A stretch of DNA of 36,697 nucleotides from a virus. The stretch's first letter is position 1. Each line of letters begins with the position of its first letter. A program made the position numbers and the translations under genes. Location of the stretch: IMG/VR virus record IMGVR_UViG_3300027985_001316, positions 1 through 36,697 of that record; one strand, written 5' to 3'. The notes under the pieces are model-generated. The model was not told where the DNA came from. It saw nothing but the letters and a program-made list of their open reading frames with translations, and did not search any database. This document shows, piece after piece, positions 19,506-29,095 of the stretch.

Positions 19506-21812
19506 CTATTCTGTCGCCCTCTCAGCAGACGTCTCGTACGCATCTGCGACGCCAGATAGGGCGTCTGATTGGCTCTGTGGTGGATGTGGAGGTGGAGCGA
19601 CGTATACGGCCTGCCGAGCGGCGATCGCCTCCGGTCGCAGTGACGGGTCGAGTGGCTGCCCGAGCAGCAGAGAGAGCCGGACCCGCTCGCTGTACGGGGG
19701 CGGGCGATCCATGTCTGCCACTCCAGCCGCCACACGTGCTGTGATCTGTGCCGCGAGCGTGGGGTACACCTCGCGGATGACCTGCATCGTCTCGCGCGAC
19801 AGGGTCCCGGCCTCGAGCTCGGAGGTGAGAGTCCCGACGGGGTCCTCGACAGCTGAGACGAGCTTCGCGAATTTTGCGATATCCGCCGCGGATGGCTCCG
19901 AGCGCGCCCACGGGCCAGTCTGGCGAGCACGAGGCATCCTCGAGGCGAGGTACGACTGTGCACGCGCGACACTGGCTCGTACAGCCGCAGCAACCTCGGG
20001 TGCATCCGCATCGACGTGACGAGTGCTACGGGCCACCGCCGCCGCCAGCCCGCGAGGGTCATCGTGGGCCGCCTCGAGCTGCTCTCGGGCTCTGTCGTAG
20101 GTCCGCCTGGCAGATGCCCCGGCGGCACGCGTCGTCGCGCTAGAGGCCGTCCTCGCAGCGACACGGGCGCCTCCACTGACCTGCGCCAGGTACCTGTCCA
20201 GCCCGCCATCGAGCCTCGAGGACAGCCCCTGCGCCAGGCGCTCCACGGTGGCGAGTCGCTCGAGCGCGGACCCGGGGGCGCTGAGAGCACGTACGGCAGA
20301 CCGCGCGGAGTTGAGAGCAGCCCCACCCGCCAGAGGTAGAGCAGAGTCGAGGGCCAGTGAGGCCACTGTCCCGAGCCCTATTGCGCTGTCCTGCCCCCCA
20401 CTGGCCTGCGTGAGGGCTCTGGCCTGGTTGGTCAGCACGACGGCATCTGATGCCTTCGCCGCGGCTGCATTGGCCCTCGATGCTGCTGCGCGGTAGTGCG
20501 CGATCGCCTGCCCGAGCTCGCTCTTCGGGGGCGCGTCGACCTTCGACAGAGCATCACCAGCCTTCATCCAGTCGCTGATCGCCGTGCTCGTCTGGTCGCG
20601 CACTGGGTCGGTGAGCTGCGACAGGTGACTGCGCACACCATCCGTGTCAGCCCCTGCATCCGGCCGGAAAATGCGCATGTTGGCTAGACGGGTGTCGGCG
20701 GTGTCGACCTTGCCGATCGCGTCCAGAGCCCCTGTGGCGACTGCAGACGGCTCTCGTGCTGCTGCCACACGGACTCGAGACAGGGCGGCTCTCGTGTCCG
20801 ACAGCGACTCGGACAGCTCCTGCACAGTGCGCTCCCGCGCCTCAGCTCCGTATGCGAGAGCCCGATTCGCTCTAGCGCTCTCGGACAGGATCCCGCCTCC
20901 TGAGTCCCCAAGTGCCAGGCGTGACAGGGCGGCCGGGTCGTCTCCAGACATCGCCGCGGACAGGCGCACGAGCTGCTTGCCCACCCCAGGGTGGGTGGCG
21001 TCTCCGAATACCCTCTTCGCGAGCGCCTGATACGCCTGATACGCCTCGGCTGAAGACCTCGTGGCGCCACCGAGGATGCTGCCTGCCATCCCGCCGGCGA
21101 TCGTCTCGAGCCCCACCTGCGCGAGGATTTTCTCGGCAGTCGCATCGCGGTCGAGGAGTGCAGTCGACACCCCGTGCCCCACTGCGCTCGGGAGCTGCTC
21201 CACAGCAGCCCCTACGCCCTTGGAGATCGCAGACCGCCCGATCCTGCCGAGTGCTGTCGTCCCCTCGCCCAGTGCGCGCGCCACGGCGGACTCAGCTGCG
21301 AGACCACCTCGTGCTGCGAGGCGGGGGAGTGCTGTCGCTGCACGGGCCCCTCGAGCGGCGAGAGATGTCCCCGAGGCGCCGCCTGATACGAGAGCAGGCA
21401 GGACAGCCCCGGCGACCTCTCCGCTGATAGACGCAATCGGATTTGCCTCGGCTCGTGCTCGTGCCGCAGCGGCGTAGTCGTCCCCCAGCGCTGCCCCGAG
21501 GGCTCCCTCTGACAGGCCGAGTGTGAGCCCCCTGCCAGCACCCTCCACACCTGCCAGGGCTGCGCTCCCGAGACCACCGTGGAGCGCCTCGGACTCCGCG
21601 CGCGCGAAGGCCTCCTGACTCGCGACCTGGAAGCCAGCATCCAGCGCTCCCCCGAGTCCCTCCTGTCGCACTGCCACGTACTGGCCTGACGCGTCGAGCA
21701 TGGGGATCTCGGCGTCTCGCTGCAGGCGGTAGGCTCCCTCTCTGTACCCGGAGACAGCTTCCGACTCGGAGACGTCTCTGACCTGCCCAGTGGCGACGTC
21801 GAGGACTCTCAC
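19506..21812 (-). CDS. large internal virion / injection protein (768 aa)
   Basis: An Ala-rich, largely helical protein with few aromatics. The opening VLDVATGQVRDVSESEAVSGYREGAYRL is a short beta domain seen at the head of such phage proteins. Gly/Ala-rich segments (about residues 75-240) could be amphipathic or membrane-active, and the rest is coiled coil. In short-tailed phages, large helical proteins of this kind are ejected with the DNA and span the envelope. GTG start at 21812 directly follows the previous TAG; there is no ATG before residue 38. No catalytic motif is seen. Confidence 0.65.
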   Translation of the reverse strand: MRVLDVATGQVRDVSESEAVSGYREGAYRLQRDAEIPMLDASGQYVAVRQEGLGGALDAGFQVASQEAFARAESEALHGGLGSAALAGVEGAGRGLTLGLSEGALGAALGDDYAAAARARAEANPIASISGEVAGAVLPALVSGGASGTSLAARGARAATALPRLAARGGLAAESAVARALGEGTTALGRIGRSAISKGVGAAVEQLPSAVGHGVSTALLDRDATAEKILAQVGLETIAGGMAGSILGGATRSSAEAYQAYQALAKRVFGDATHPGVGKQLVRLSAAMSGDDPAALSRLALGDSGGGILSESARANRALAYGAEARERTVQELSESLSDTRAALSRVRVAAAREPSAVATGALDAIGKVDTADTRLANMRIFRPDAGADTDGVRSHLSQLTDPVRDQTSTAISDWMKAGDALSKVDAPPKSELGQAIAHYRAAASRANAAAAKASDAVVLTNQARALTQASGGQDSAIGLGTVASLALDSALPLAGGAALNSARSAVRALSAPGSALERLATVERLAQGLSSRLDGGLDRYLAQVSGGARVAARTASSATTRAAGASARRTYDRAREQLEAAHDDPRGLAAAVARSTRHVDADAPEVAAAVRASVARAQSYLASRMPRARQTGPWARSEPSAADIAKFAKLVSAVEDPVGTLTSELEAGTLSRETMQVIREVYPTLAAQITARVAAGVADMDRPPPYSERVRLSLLLGQPLDPSLRPEAIAARQAVYVAPPPHPPQSQSDALSGVADAYETSAERATE

Positions 21813-23582
21813 CTACTCACCAGCCTTTCGCGCCTGGACAGGGCGAGGGACTGGTACGCTCGTCGGCTGCTCGCCCGTGTACTCGGTGGCAGGACCGGTG
21901 GGAGTCATGACGCGTCTCGCCGGGTCAAATCCCATTGCGGACAGCGTCGAGTGAGTCCTGCGCTGGGACTGCGACGACAGGGAATCGAGGGCTGCAGTGC
22001 GCCCGCCAAGAGAAAATACTGACACCGGGTTGCCTGTCATCTGCTCAGCGACGAGCATCGAGTCCTTGTCCAGCGCGCCCATGTCGTATGCGTCCTTGAT
22101 CGCGAGTCTCAAGCCTGCGAGCTCCGACGAGGCCTGCGCGCGCTTCTCCGGGCTCATCCTGTCCCATGTCGACGCTGTCAGCTGGCGGATGCGAGCGATC
22201 GACTGCTGCAGCTGGTCGTTGGCCGCCAGGGCCGCTCGCCCCTTCTTGGCCTCTTCGGGCGTAGGTGCGAGTCCGTACCCGGGTACGTATCGCGCAGCCG
22301 CATCCTTCGGGGCCTGACGCGATTGCCCTGTAGACACAACGCGATCCGGGACCACCTCGGTCGTGCGAGTCACACGCCTCGAGTGCAGGTCCGAGAGCGT
22401 CTGCGCTGCCCGTCGGTCGTACTCGGCAGACAGTCGCAGTGATTCCGCCGCTGCGGTCTCGTCCTTGGCCGCGTTCGCCATCCTCGCGAGGGTCCTCGCT
22501 GCCTGCTTCTCGAGGAGCGCCTGAGACGCGATTTGTGCGTCTTCCTCGTCGCCAAATCGAGCAAGCATCTCGTTGTAGACGTTGACTTTGCCCTCTACAG
22601 ACTTGCGCCCTTGGTCGATTGCCACCTTCTGGGCGTCGATGTTATTTTTGATCGCCTGGTCGAGCATCTCCTTCGCGGCGTTCGGGGCTCCCGTCAGCGC
22701 CTGCCCAGCGGCCCCTAGAGCGAGCGCCAGACCCAGCGTAACCTTCTCGAATCCACTCTTGCTCTGCCAGTAGGCGTCGGGATTCACGCGCAGCGAATCC
22801 ACCTCGCGCTGTGCATCAGCGATCTTTGCGGCCTCCTGCTCGCGCCTCTGCAGATTCCGCTCTCTCAGCTTCCTGAGCTGGTCCTCCTCGTATCGCAGGG
22901 CCTGGTCGGTGGCGCGCTGCTGTGCCGCCTGCTGGTCTCGCAGCTTGCGAGCGGTCATGAGCTCGATTTGCCCAGCCTGATTCTCAGCGTCATTCGCCGA
23001 ATCGAGACGCTCCTCGACCTCTGGTGGGGCATCGGTGTACTGCTCCTGCCAGCCACGCACCTGCGGGCCACCCTTGATCCGGATCGCAGACGAGCCAAGA
23101 GCTCGCGTTTTTTGAGCCAATTCATAGGGGTTTGGCGCAAAGTATCCACCTTGCACGGCCGCAGCTTGGGCTGGTGGCGACTGCGGGGCCGGGCCTGCGG
23201 CTGCCCTCTCCTCGGGCGTCGAGCGCGGCGTGTACGAGCTGCCACCCGTCATGTCAGGTGGAGACGCCGCTGGGGCACCTCCCATGCCCCCTGCCCCGCC
23301 TGTCGCGTCGCTAGCCACCGGCGCGGGGGGAGCCCCTGAGTATGGGTCGTAGCCCGGCCCGTATCCGGACCTCTCTGACTCCCATCGGTAGTAGTCGCTG
23401 GTCTGTGACCGAGGGTCGTATGGGTTGACCGCGTCGGCTGTCGCGCCCTCGAGACGGTCGGGCAGTTGTCGATCCATCGAGAGCGTGAATGGGTTAGCCG
23501 GCGCCACCGACTCTTCCCCGTCGTCCCATCCGAATCGGATCTGCCCATCGGGCTGCTGCTGGCTCCACACTGGACGTGCCAT
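21813..23582 (-). CDS. internal virion protein with coiled coil (589 aa)
   Basis: N-terminal 160 residues are Pro/Gly/Ala-rich and probably disordered. A long coiled coil follows (about 195-275, rich in Gln/Arg/Glu), then the segment YWQSKSGFEKVTLGLALALGAAG with a hydrophobic helix (about 285-300) and PNAAKEMLDQAIKNNIDAQK, a pattern seen in phage injection proteins. The C-terminal third is helical. ATG 23582 overlaps the previous stop (ATGA); GTG 23585 is one codon earlier. Probably ejected with the 768-aa protein. Confidence 0.65.
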   Translation of the reverse strand: MARPVWSQQQPDGQIRFGWDDGEESVAPANPFTLSMDRQLPDRLEGATADAVNPYDPRSQTSDYYRWESERSGYGPGYDPYSGAPPAPVASDATGGAGGMGGAPAASPPDMTGGSSYTPRSTPEERAAAGPAPQSPPAQAAAVQGGYFAPNPYELAQKTRALGSSAIRIKGGPQVRGWQEQYTDAPPEVEERLDSANDAENQAGQIELMTARKLRDQQAAQQRATDQALRYEEDQLRKLRERNLQRREQEAAKIADAQREVDSLRVNPDAYWQSKSGFEKVTLGLALALGAAGQALTGAPNAAKEMLDQAIKNNIDAQKVAIDQGRKSVEGKVNVYNEMLARFGDEEDAQIASQALLEKQAARTLARMANAAKDETAAAESLRLSAEYDRRAAQTLSDLHSRRVTRTTEVVPDRVVSTGQSRQAPKDAAARYVPGYGLAPTPEEAKKGRAALAANDQLQQSIARIRQLTASTWDRMSPEKRAQASSELAGLRLAIKDAYDMGALDKDSMLVAEQMTGNPVSVFSLGGRTAALDSLSSQSQRRTHSTLSAMGFDPARRVMTPTGPATEYTGEQPTSVPVPRPVQARKAGE

Positions 23583-24688
23583 CACTTGCGGCCCTTTCCG
23601 CTCTCGATCGAATCGATTCGGTCATTCAAATGCGTAAGGCCGGCCAGCATCGCCCCGTATGCCTGGCCCGTGTCGACTCCCAGCATGCCTGTACGCGGGT
23701 CCTCGACGACCATTGTGCGGCCTACCTTCGTCCTCTGGAGGTCCTGCGCCATCGGGCCAATGTGCTGTCTACCGCCGTCGTCCCATCTCTCTCCTCGCTT
23801 GTAGCGCCACCAATACGCCTTGGTTTTCTCGAGGAAATCATCGACGTCTGGATTGCCTGCGTCTCCACCCTTGTCCTTCGCTCGCTCGTCGGAGCCGATG
23901 ATCCCTCCTGCTGCCATCAGACCGGTCCCGAGCGTACCCATCGCGTCCTGTCCGCTCTGCTGTGTCGCTGCCTGCGATCTCTCGTCCTGGATCCTGCGCA
24001 GCATCATGTCGTCCCACTCATCCCGCCTGCGCTGCGCGTCGTCACGATCAAGCTCTGGCGACTTGCTCACCATCTTGGTGAGCACCTTGTCCCCAGGCGT
24101 CTCCTCCACGGGCCGGATGTCTGTCTTGGCTCGGACGTCGGACATCATCGCGCCGGCAGCGATCGCTGCGCCAGCTGCGGACACGAGGCCGCCTCCTGCA
24201 CGCTGGTCTCGTGACACCTGGGCCTCACTCTGATTCGACCAGTTCGACTGCCACTGGTTGTGCGCTGCGGCCTTGCCTAGCTGGTAATCCTGCTCTGCCC
24301 GGCGCTGGTCAGCGAGCATCTGCCCGTATGCCTGCTCGGCCTGCGCCTGCTCCGCCGCCCGCATCTTCGCCGCGTCGGCTGCAGTCTGCTGCCCCATATT
24401 CGCGGCGTTTTGCGCTGCATTGTACTGCGCTGCCCCGCGTGCAGCACCCGACCCGGTGGCAGACCTCGACTGCGCCCACTGCGCCGCCTGCGCCTGGTTG
24501 AGGCCGGACCTCAGCTGCGCCTCCGCTACGGATGGGGACTTGCCCTCGATTCGGTCGCGGTACTTGTCTTCGAGCCAATGCTGGTACGACCGATTTAGGG
24601 TGATCTGCCTATCATCGTAGGTGTACTGCTCGGGCACGTGCGAGTCGCCGCCCGACATCCCTGTCCAGAGCCAGTCAAATACCGACAT
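23582..24688 (-). CDS. virion protein with C-terminal S74 intramolecular-chaperone-like domain (368 aa)
   Basis: The N-terminus is a helical Gln/Ala-rich region (residues 40-165) with internal-virion-like composition and a short hydrophobic GLVSAAGAAIAAGAMM. From residue 266 the sequence SDERAK, then FLEKTKAYWWRYK, GPMAQDLQRT and MLGVDTGQAYG, LTHLNDRIDSIE matches the peptidase S74 (endosialidase chaperone) domain, whose Ser-Lys pair in SDxRxK self-cleaves. A second SDVRAK at 183-188 precedes a shorter spacer. ATG 24688 overlaps the upstream TAA (TAATG). S74 domains normally cap trimeric fibres, so this may be a trimeric tail or injection component. Confidence 0.75.
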   Translation of the reverse strand: MSVFDWLWTGMSGGDSHVPEQYTYDDRQITLNRSYQHWLEDKYRDRIEGKSPSVAEAQLRSGLNQAQAAQWAQSRSATGSGAARGAAQYNAAQNAANMGQQTAADAAKMRAAEQAQAEQAYGQMLADQRRAEQDYQLGKAAAHNQWQSNWSNQSEAQVSRDQRAGGGLVSAAGAAIAAGAMMSDVRAKTDIRPVEETPGDKVLTKMVSKSPELDRDDAQRRRDEWDDMMLRRIQDERSQAATQQSGQDAMGTLGTGLMAAGGIIGSDERAKDKGGDAGNPDVDDFLEKTKAYWWRYKRGERWDDGGRQHIGPMAQDLQRTKVGRTMVVEDPRTGMLGVDTGQAYGAMLAGLTHLNDRIDSIESGKGRK

Positions 24689-26586
24689 TATCCTCTTGCC
24701 TCCGAATGCAGCCGGAACAGCCCAGTCACGACTCCTATCTGCAGCGACATGGCCTCCCAACGAACGCATTTAGCGGGCTTCGCCTCAGGTGTAGCAGTCA
24801 CCTTGACGCGCATTGCCTCGCATTTTCTAGCGATGTGGATCTCTAGCTGTTCTCTGCTCCCGACCAGCGCTGCTGTCACCTGTGCAGGTGTGCGGGTGAT
24901 CGTAGCTGCCGCTGTCGCGCTGTGGTCGAAGTAGAGGTCGACCTGGAGTGAGTGCGCCGACAGCCATGTCCCGAGCAGCTGCAGCTTGCGGATCTTCTGG
25001 AATCCTTGCACCCCTGCGAATTGGACCCACGCTGAAGACACGACCATAGCGGCCCCGTCTCCAGTCCCTGTATCGTCTGTCCTGTCGTCGTCGTCCAGAT
25101 ACAGGACGGAGGCAGTCCCCTGCATGAGGTGGTACTCCTGCTCCGCATCAGACGGCGTGCCGGCTGTGCCTCTGCTCGCCATGCACGAGGACCATGTCAT
25201 CGAGTCAGCACCACCGCCGACTGTCGGGAGGTGCCAGATCACCCATTCGTTTGAGGCATGGTCCCATGCAGCAGTCACACCGTTCTTTGTTGCATCCGAC
25301 AGGCTGACGAGCACGAGCCCTCGGGCAGCGTCGTACACGGCGCTGGTGACCACAGGATACGCCTCCAGCGTGTCGGTGATTGGGGCGCTGACGAGCTGCA
25401 CGTCCAGTCCTCGACCTATGACGTACAGCCCATCCTGTGCCTGGAATACGACGCCTGCCGGGCAGCTCACGACGGACCTGGCATCGATGCACCCGCACTC
25501 CACGCTGAGCTGCACAGGGCCGTCGAGCTGCCCTCCCTGTCCCATGTCGTTGTCTGGAGTCCCGACCAGCGCGTAGATCGTCGTGCGCTTGAAGCACAGC
25601 AGCTTTTCGTCGAGCGGTGCAAGCGCGACGAACTCGCCGTCGACATCGTGACGGATCACCCTCGTATACGGGTCCCACCCCGGTGCTCGCGGCCAGTCGC
25701 TCGTGTCCTTCGAAATCCAGATCTCCGTCGCCCTCTCGGCCGAGATCATCCACAGCCACGTCCTGTGCGCCACGATGTGCCTAGCTGCAGGTGGCTGCCA
25801 GTTCGGCATCACTCCACCGTCCGTGTAGAGCACCTCTCTCGCCTGGATGTCATCGTCTGTCGCGTACTTCCCGGGCTCCACCGTTATGACGTAGTCCTCC
25901 CTCACGTTCTCGTACTCGTGTTCGAGGTAGTACGTCGTGCCGTTCGCGACCGTGCGATACAGCTCGATCCAGACTGGGAATTCCTCGCAGTCCGCATCCC
26001 AGCGCTCAGTCAGAGTGAGCGGGAACGCGTCGAAGGTGTAGTAGTCGTCGGCGTACGGCGCTCCGAACGAGTGCACGACAGGCAGAGACGGGATAGACCT
26101 GTGCACGACACCGCGCTGGTCGATCCACTTGTAGACGATTTTTGCCGAGTAGTCTGCAGCGTCAGACCCTGTAAGCTTCCCTCCAGACGGCTGGTATGTG
26201 GTGCTATTTGACACGACAGGAGCCGTGTGGAATCCGGCCTCGCAGCACCTGTGGTGGTCGACGATTGCAGGGACCCCACCGCTCAGCACAGGCCCGCCCT
26301 GGCACACTGTAGGGAGGTGCATTGTGCGCATGTCGTCGAAGTCGAAAACGAACGCGTCGAATCCCTCGGACGCCTCCACGAGAGCCCTGTGCCCGTATCC
26401 GACGTCCTCTGTGAGCGAGTCAGAGACGATCGGGACTGATACGATGTACCTGTCTGACGTCTCGCACACTGCGAGGTTGGATGGCAGATCTCCGCCGCCC
26501 TTCGCGTCCGCCAGCTTGTAGATCTCGCCAGTGGCGAATCTCGACACGACTCTGACCTGGCTCGCCTCGTCGCATGTCAGGACCAT
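24688..26586 (-). CDS. beta-propeller-like tail/portal-vertex protein, second part (632 aa)
   Basis: Long beta-rich protein with repeated strand motifs such as VYDAARGLVLVSLSDATKN, AAWDHASNEWVIWHL and GLYVIGRGLDVQLVSA, typical of the propeller-like stabilisation/stopper proteins of short-tailed phages. No enzymatic motif. ATG 26586 comes 1 nt after the stop of the gene before (TGACATG), with GGAG 8 nt upstream. It and the 26588 gene probably build one assembly, and may correspond to a single longer protein in relatives. Confidence 0.7.
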   Translation of the reverse strand: MVLTCDEASQVRVVSRFATGEIYKLADAKGGGDLPSNLAVCETSDRYIVSVPIVSDSLTEDVGYGHRALVEASEGFDAFVFDFDDMRTMHLPTVCQGGPVLSGGVPAIVDHHRCCEAGFHTAPVVSNSTTYQPSGGKLTGSDAADYSAKIVYKWIDQRGVVHRSIPSLPVVHSFGAPYADDYYTFDAFPLTLTERWDADCEEFPVWIELYRTVANGTTYYLEHEYENVREDYVITVEPGKYATDDDIQAREVLYTDGGVMPNWQPPAARHIVAHRTWLWMISAERATEIWISKDTSDWPRAPGWDPYTRVIRHDVDGEFVALAPLDEKLLCFKRTTIYALVGTPDNDMGQGGQLDGPVQLSVECGCIDARSVVSCPAGVVFQAQDGLYVIGRGLDVQLVSAPITDTLEAYPVVTSAVYDAARGLVLVSLSDATKNGVTAAWDHASNEWVIWHLPTVGGGADSMTWSSCMASRGTAGTPSDAEQEYHLMQGTASVLYLDDDDRTDDTGTGDGAAMVVSSAWVQFAGVQGFQKIRKLQLLGTWLSAHSLQVDLYFDHSATAAATITRTPAQVTAALVGSREQLEIHIARKCEAMRVKVTATPEAKPAKCVRWEAMSLQIGVVTGLFRLHSEARG

Positions 26587-26587
26587 G

Positions 26588-27880
26588 TCACATCTCCATC
26601 CTGTCGACGTATGGGAGGCAGGTCAGCTCGAGCAAGTAGCCGAACCTGAACGTCGCTGAGTCGGCTCCTGTTGAGTACCCCTTGTGGCAGAAATACCCTG
26701 CGATATATGCGTGAACGCCATGCACAATCGGCTTCGAGGCGGCACGCACGTGGTACGTGTAGCCACCCGCCGTATCGACTCCAGTGGCGTTGTTGATCTT
26801 CGCGTAAGCCACAAAGTCGTTGTACTGCAAATCCTGCATACAATCCCACACCAGATAGCTGTACACGGGTCCGGATACTGCGACGCCGAGCCTCTGCACA
26901 GTCGTATCTCCACCAGACGCCGCGATCGACAGGTGCGGGGACGGGTGAGACAGTGAGGTGGTCGAGTACCGAGCAGTGAGCGACGGATAATCGAAGCTCC
27001 TGTGCTTGATTACCTGCGCGACGTCTGCATCCCACATGACTGTCGCGATGGCCTCTGACGCATTGGCACCTATCGCTACACCAGCGTAAGGCATGTCCGA
27101 TAGAGTCCACGTGTCGTCGGTGTCTCCAACGAACGTCAGGCCGTATTCTGTAAAGCACCAGATGTGCAGGCCTGTCGAGGTCTCGTACACGAGCAGGATA
27201 TCCTCGCCGGCCCCGCACGCATCGAGCGACGCCCCAGCCCTTGCGTCGGACGCGACCAGGTGAGGTGAGACTGCGGACTCCAGGTCCTGCGCGTCCCACG
27301 TCGCGATGTGCACCGTGTGTCCAGTGTCGTCGAGGTACACCAGGTGGATGTACCGGCCGTAGGTCTCGATTAGCCTCCACGACCGCACACTGGTGAGCGA
27401 CACTTGCTGCTCGTCGTACTTTGCGCCTGTGTCGTAGTCGGTGAATCGGATCGAGATGCACGACGCCCCGGCATCGGTCCAGGCTGTCGCGAGCACTCCA
27501 GAGGCGTAGACGACGTCAGACCTCGTGCCGTACGTGCTGCGACCTCGCTCCCCCTGATACCTACGGACGACAGTCGCCTCGTACGCTAGGTCGCGATGGA
27601 TCCAGTGCTGCCCACTCTCGGAGTACTCGTACAAATTATCAGGAGTCGTGATGTATAGGTGATTCCCGTGGGAGAAGATTCGGAAGCCGTCCGACAGCGT
27701 GCCAAACCCGTAGAGGTCGCGCGTAATCGCCCGAGTACCCGGCCTGTGCTCCACAGACCCATCCTTGTGGATCCATGCGTCGTCCCCCTGCAGGAGCTTG
27801 CCTGTGGGCACCAGAGACGGCGCAATCTGCTGCGCGAGGCCCTGTCCGAATGGGATTGTGAGGGTCTGCCACTGGAGCAT
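26588..27880 (-). CDS. beta-propeller-like tail protein, first part (430 aa)
   Basis: The start LQWQTLTIPFGQGLAQQIAP followed by KDGSVEHRPGTRAI is a typical opening of phage propeller/stabilisation proteins, where a long N-terminal arm contacts neighbours. Then come repeated beta-strand units (GNHLYITTPDNLYEYSES, GRYIHLVYLDDTGHTVHIA, EDILLVYETSTGLHIWCF). ATG 27880 overlaps the stop of the upstream gene (ATGA). It ends in YVDRMEM just before the next gene. Confidence 0.7.
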   Translation of the reverse strand: MLQWQTLTIPFGQGLAQQIAPSLVPTGKLLQGDDAWIHKDGSVEHRPGTRAITRDLYGFGTLSDGFRIFSHGNHLYITTPDNLYEYSESGQHWIHRDLAYEATVVRRYQGERGRSTYGTRSDVVYASGVLATAWTDAGASCISIRFTDYDTGAKYDEQQVSLTSVRSWRLIETYGRYIHLVYLDDTGHTVHIATWDAQDLESAVSPHLVASDARAGASLDACGAGEDILLVYETSTGLHIWCFTEYGLTFVGDTDDTWTLSDMPYAGVAIGANASEAIATVMWDADVAQVIKHRSFDYPSLTARYSTTSLSHPSPHLSIAASGGDTTVQRLGVAVSGPVYSYLVWDCMQDLQYNDFVAYAKINNATGVDTAGGYTYHVRAASKPIVHGVHAYIAGYFCHKGYSTGADSATFRFGYLLELTCLPYVDRMEM

Positions 27881-28206
27881 CAAAACACCATGAGGGCCAC
27901 TGTCTGCCCAGCTACTGAGGTGGATTCGAACGTAATCCGCTTCGCGTCGGCTGACACCTCGAAGAACGCCGGTGGCTCGACTGTCCACCGCACGACGTAG
28001 TACCCGCGCGGGGCCCTGCCGAGCTTGTGTGCGACGACGAATTGGGCCCCCGCCGCAGGGACTGCCACGTCCGAGATCAGGCGTCCGGAGTACTCGGAGC
28101 GGCTCTGCCTCTCCACCTCGCGACGGATAGCGTCTGTGTTCGCGTCGGCGGCTGGGGCACCCTCTCGGCGTGTGAGTACAGACCGCGCTGAGAAGCTACC
28201 TTGCAT
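27880..28206 (-). CDS. small virion/adaptor protein (108 aa)
   Basis: Beta-rich C-terminus with FVVAHKLGRAPRGYYVVRW followed by PPAFFEVSADAKRITFES, a pattern common in small phage tail or collar proteins; the N-terminal 45 residues are charged and helical (ADANTDAIRREVERQSRSEY). ATG 28206 with GGAGG 5 nt upstream, overlapping the preceding gene by 11 nt. Function inferred from context only. Confidence 0.65.
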   Translation of the reverse strand: MQGSFSARSVLTRREGAPAADANTDAIRREVERQSRSEYSGRLISDVAVPAAGAQFVVAHKLGRAPRGYYVVRWTVEPPAFFEVSADAKRITFESTSVAGQTVALMVF

Positions 28207-28882
28207 TGCGCCTCCAAGTCGTCGCAGCTCGTACACGCTGGACTCGATGCGGCGTGCCTCTATCTCGATTTGTGGCGGCCTCGATGATCAGCTCCTGCGT
28301 GCGCTCTCGCTCTGCCAGGTGCGTGCGTACGTCGCTTTCCTCCTGGATGCGCATTTTGATTGCCACATCCCACGTGACCCAGTCGTCCCATCCGGCGATG
28401 CCGTCGAGCTGCACTGGTGACCCCGAGTCCGTGAGAGTGGCGAGCCGCGGGATGTACTGCATGCGCAGCGTGTAGGCCGTGTCAGGAGTCGGGGTAAGCC
28501 AGAGATTTTGGCCTCGGATTGCGTACGCTGGGATCGAGTACAGATCCCAGCCACGAGTCACGTCTGGCAGCCACTCATCCTCGAGCGCAAACGGCTCCAG
28601 CCGATACGGGTCATCGCCTGAGGCAGCGACCCACCCGACCTTGACCAGCTCGAGGAAGTCAGCAGGGAGCGCGACGTAGGCCTGTGAAGCTGTCGTCGTG
28701 AGGTCCGTCTGCGCGAAGTCCCACGCATGCCCGCGGTGCGACAGGAGCATGCACCAGAACGCCTGCGCGCTCTGCTGCACCTCGTCCTCCCACTCCGCAG
28801 TAGTGCGAAACGTTGAATTGCTCATGTCCGCCCGCCTCTTGGCGCGCGCTACGAGATTTGCCAGAGAGACGGTGCGGGACAT
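28196..28882 (-). CDS. head-tail adaptor protein (228 aa)
   Basis: Sequence features WEDEVQQSAQAFWCMLLSH, LPADFLELVKVGWV, AYAIRGQNLWLTPTPDTAYTLRMQYIP and DDWVTWDVAIKMRIQEESD form the helix-beta-helix order of phage adaptor proteins that bind under the portal in short-tailed phages. Length is in the usual range. ATG 28882 has GAGGAG 9 nt upstream. Neighbours are capsid genes upstream and tail genes downstream, as expected for this connector. Confidence 0.75.
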   Translation of the reverse strand: MSRTVSLANLVARAKRRADMSNSTFRTTAEWEDEVQQSAQAFWCMLLSHRGHAWDFAQTDLTTTASQAYVALPADFLELVKVGWVAASGDDPYRLEPFALEDEWLPDVTRGWDLYSIPAYAIRGQNLWLTPTPDTAYTLRMQYIPRLATLTDSGSPVQLDGIAGWDDWVTWDVAIKMRIQEESDVRTHLAERERTQELIIEAATNRDRGTPHRVQRVRAATTWRRNAR

Positions 28883-28888
28883 GTGCGG

Positions 28889-29095
28889 CTACTCCTCGGA
28901 CATCCCCTCGAGCTGGCAGGTGCGGATCAGAGCAGTCACCGCATCAGCGACGCCACCCGGGTCAGATGCCTTGATCGCGTCAAGCAGCTCCTCTGCTGCT
29001 GCGGTCTTGCGCTCCGAGTAGTCCTCAGGATCTGTGGACTCTGCTGCGTCTTCAGGCTCTGAGATGAGGGCTAGCAGCCCTTTCCCCTTCGGCAT
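28889..29095 (-). CDS. small structural-region protein (68 aa)
   Basis: A basic N-terminus (MPKGKGLLALI) and acidic middle (EPEDAAESTDPEDYSERKTAAAEELLDAI) with a C-terminal helix. Unrecognised. ATG 29095 has AGGAGG 5-6 nt upstream and overlaps the preceding stop (ATGA). Sits between a repeat-bearing virion protein and the adaptor gene. Confidence 0.65.
   Translation of the reverse strand: MPKGKGLLALISEPEDAAESTDPEDYSERKTAAAEELLDAIKASDPGGVADAVTALIRTCQLEGMSEE

Noticed and set aside
17945-20326. Open frame of 793 codons covering the adhesin and far upstream
   Set aside because: The part above 19114 is Arg/Ser-rich shadow sequence of the 19114 and 19506 genes on the same strand. The real start at 19114 overlaps the upstream stop as ATGA and begins the recognisable protein.
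27921-27938. T-arm-like sequence (GGATTCGAA...) resembling a second tRNA fragment
   Set aside because: It does not form a 5-7-5 T-arm with acceptor and anticodon parts around it, and it is conserved-looking coding sequence of the 27880 gene.
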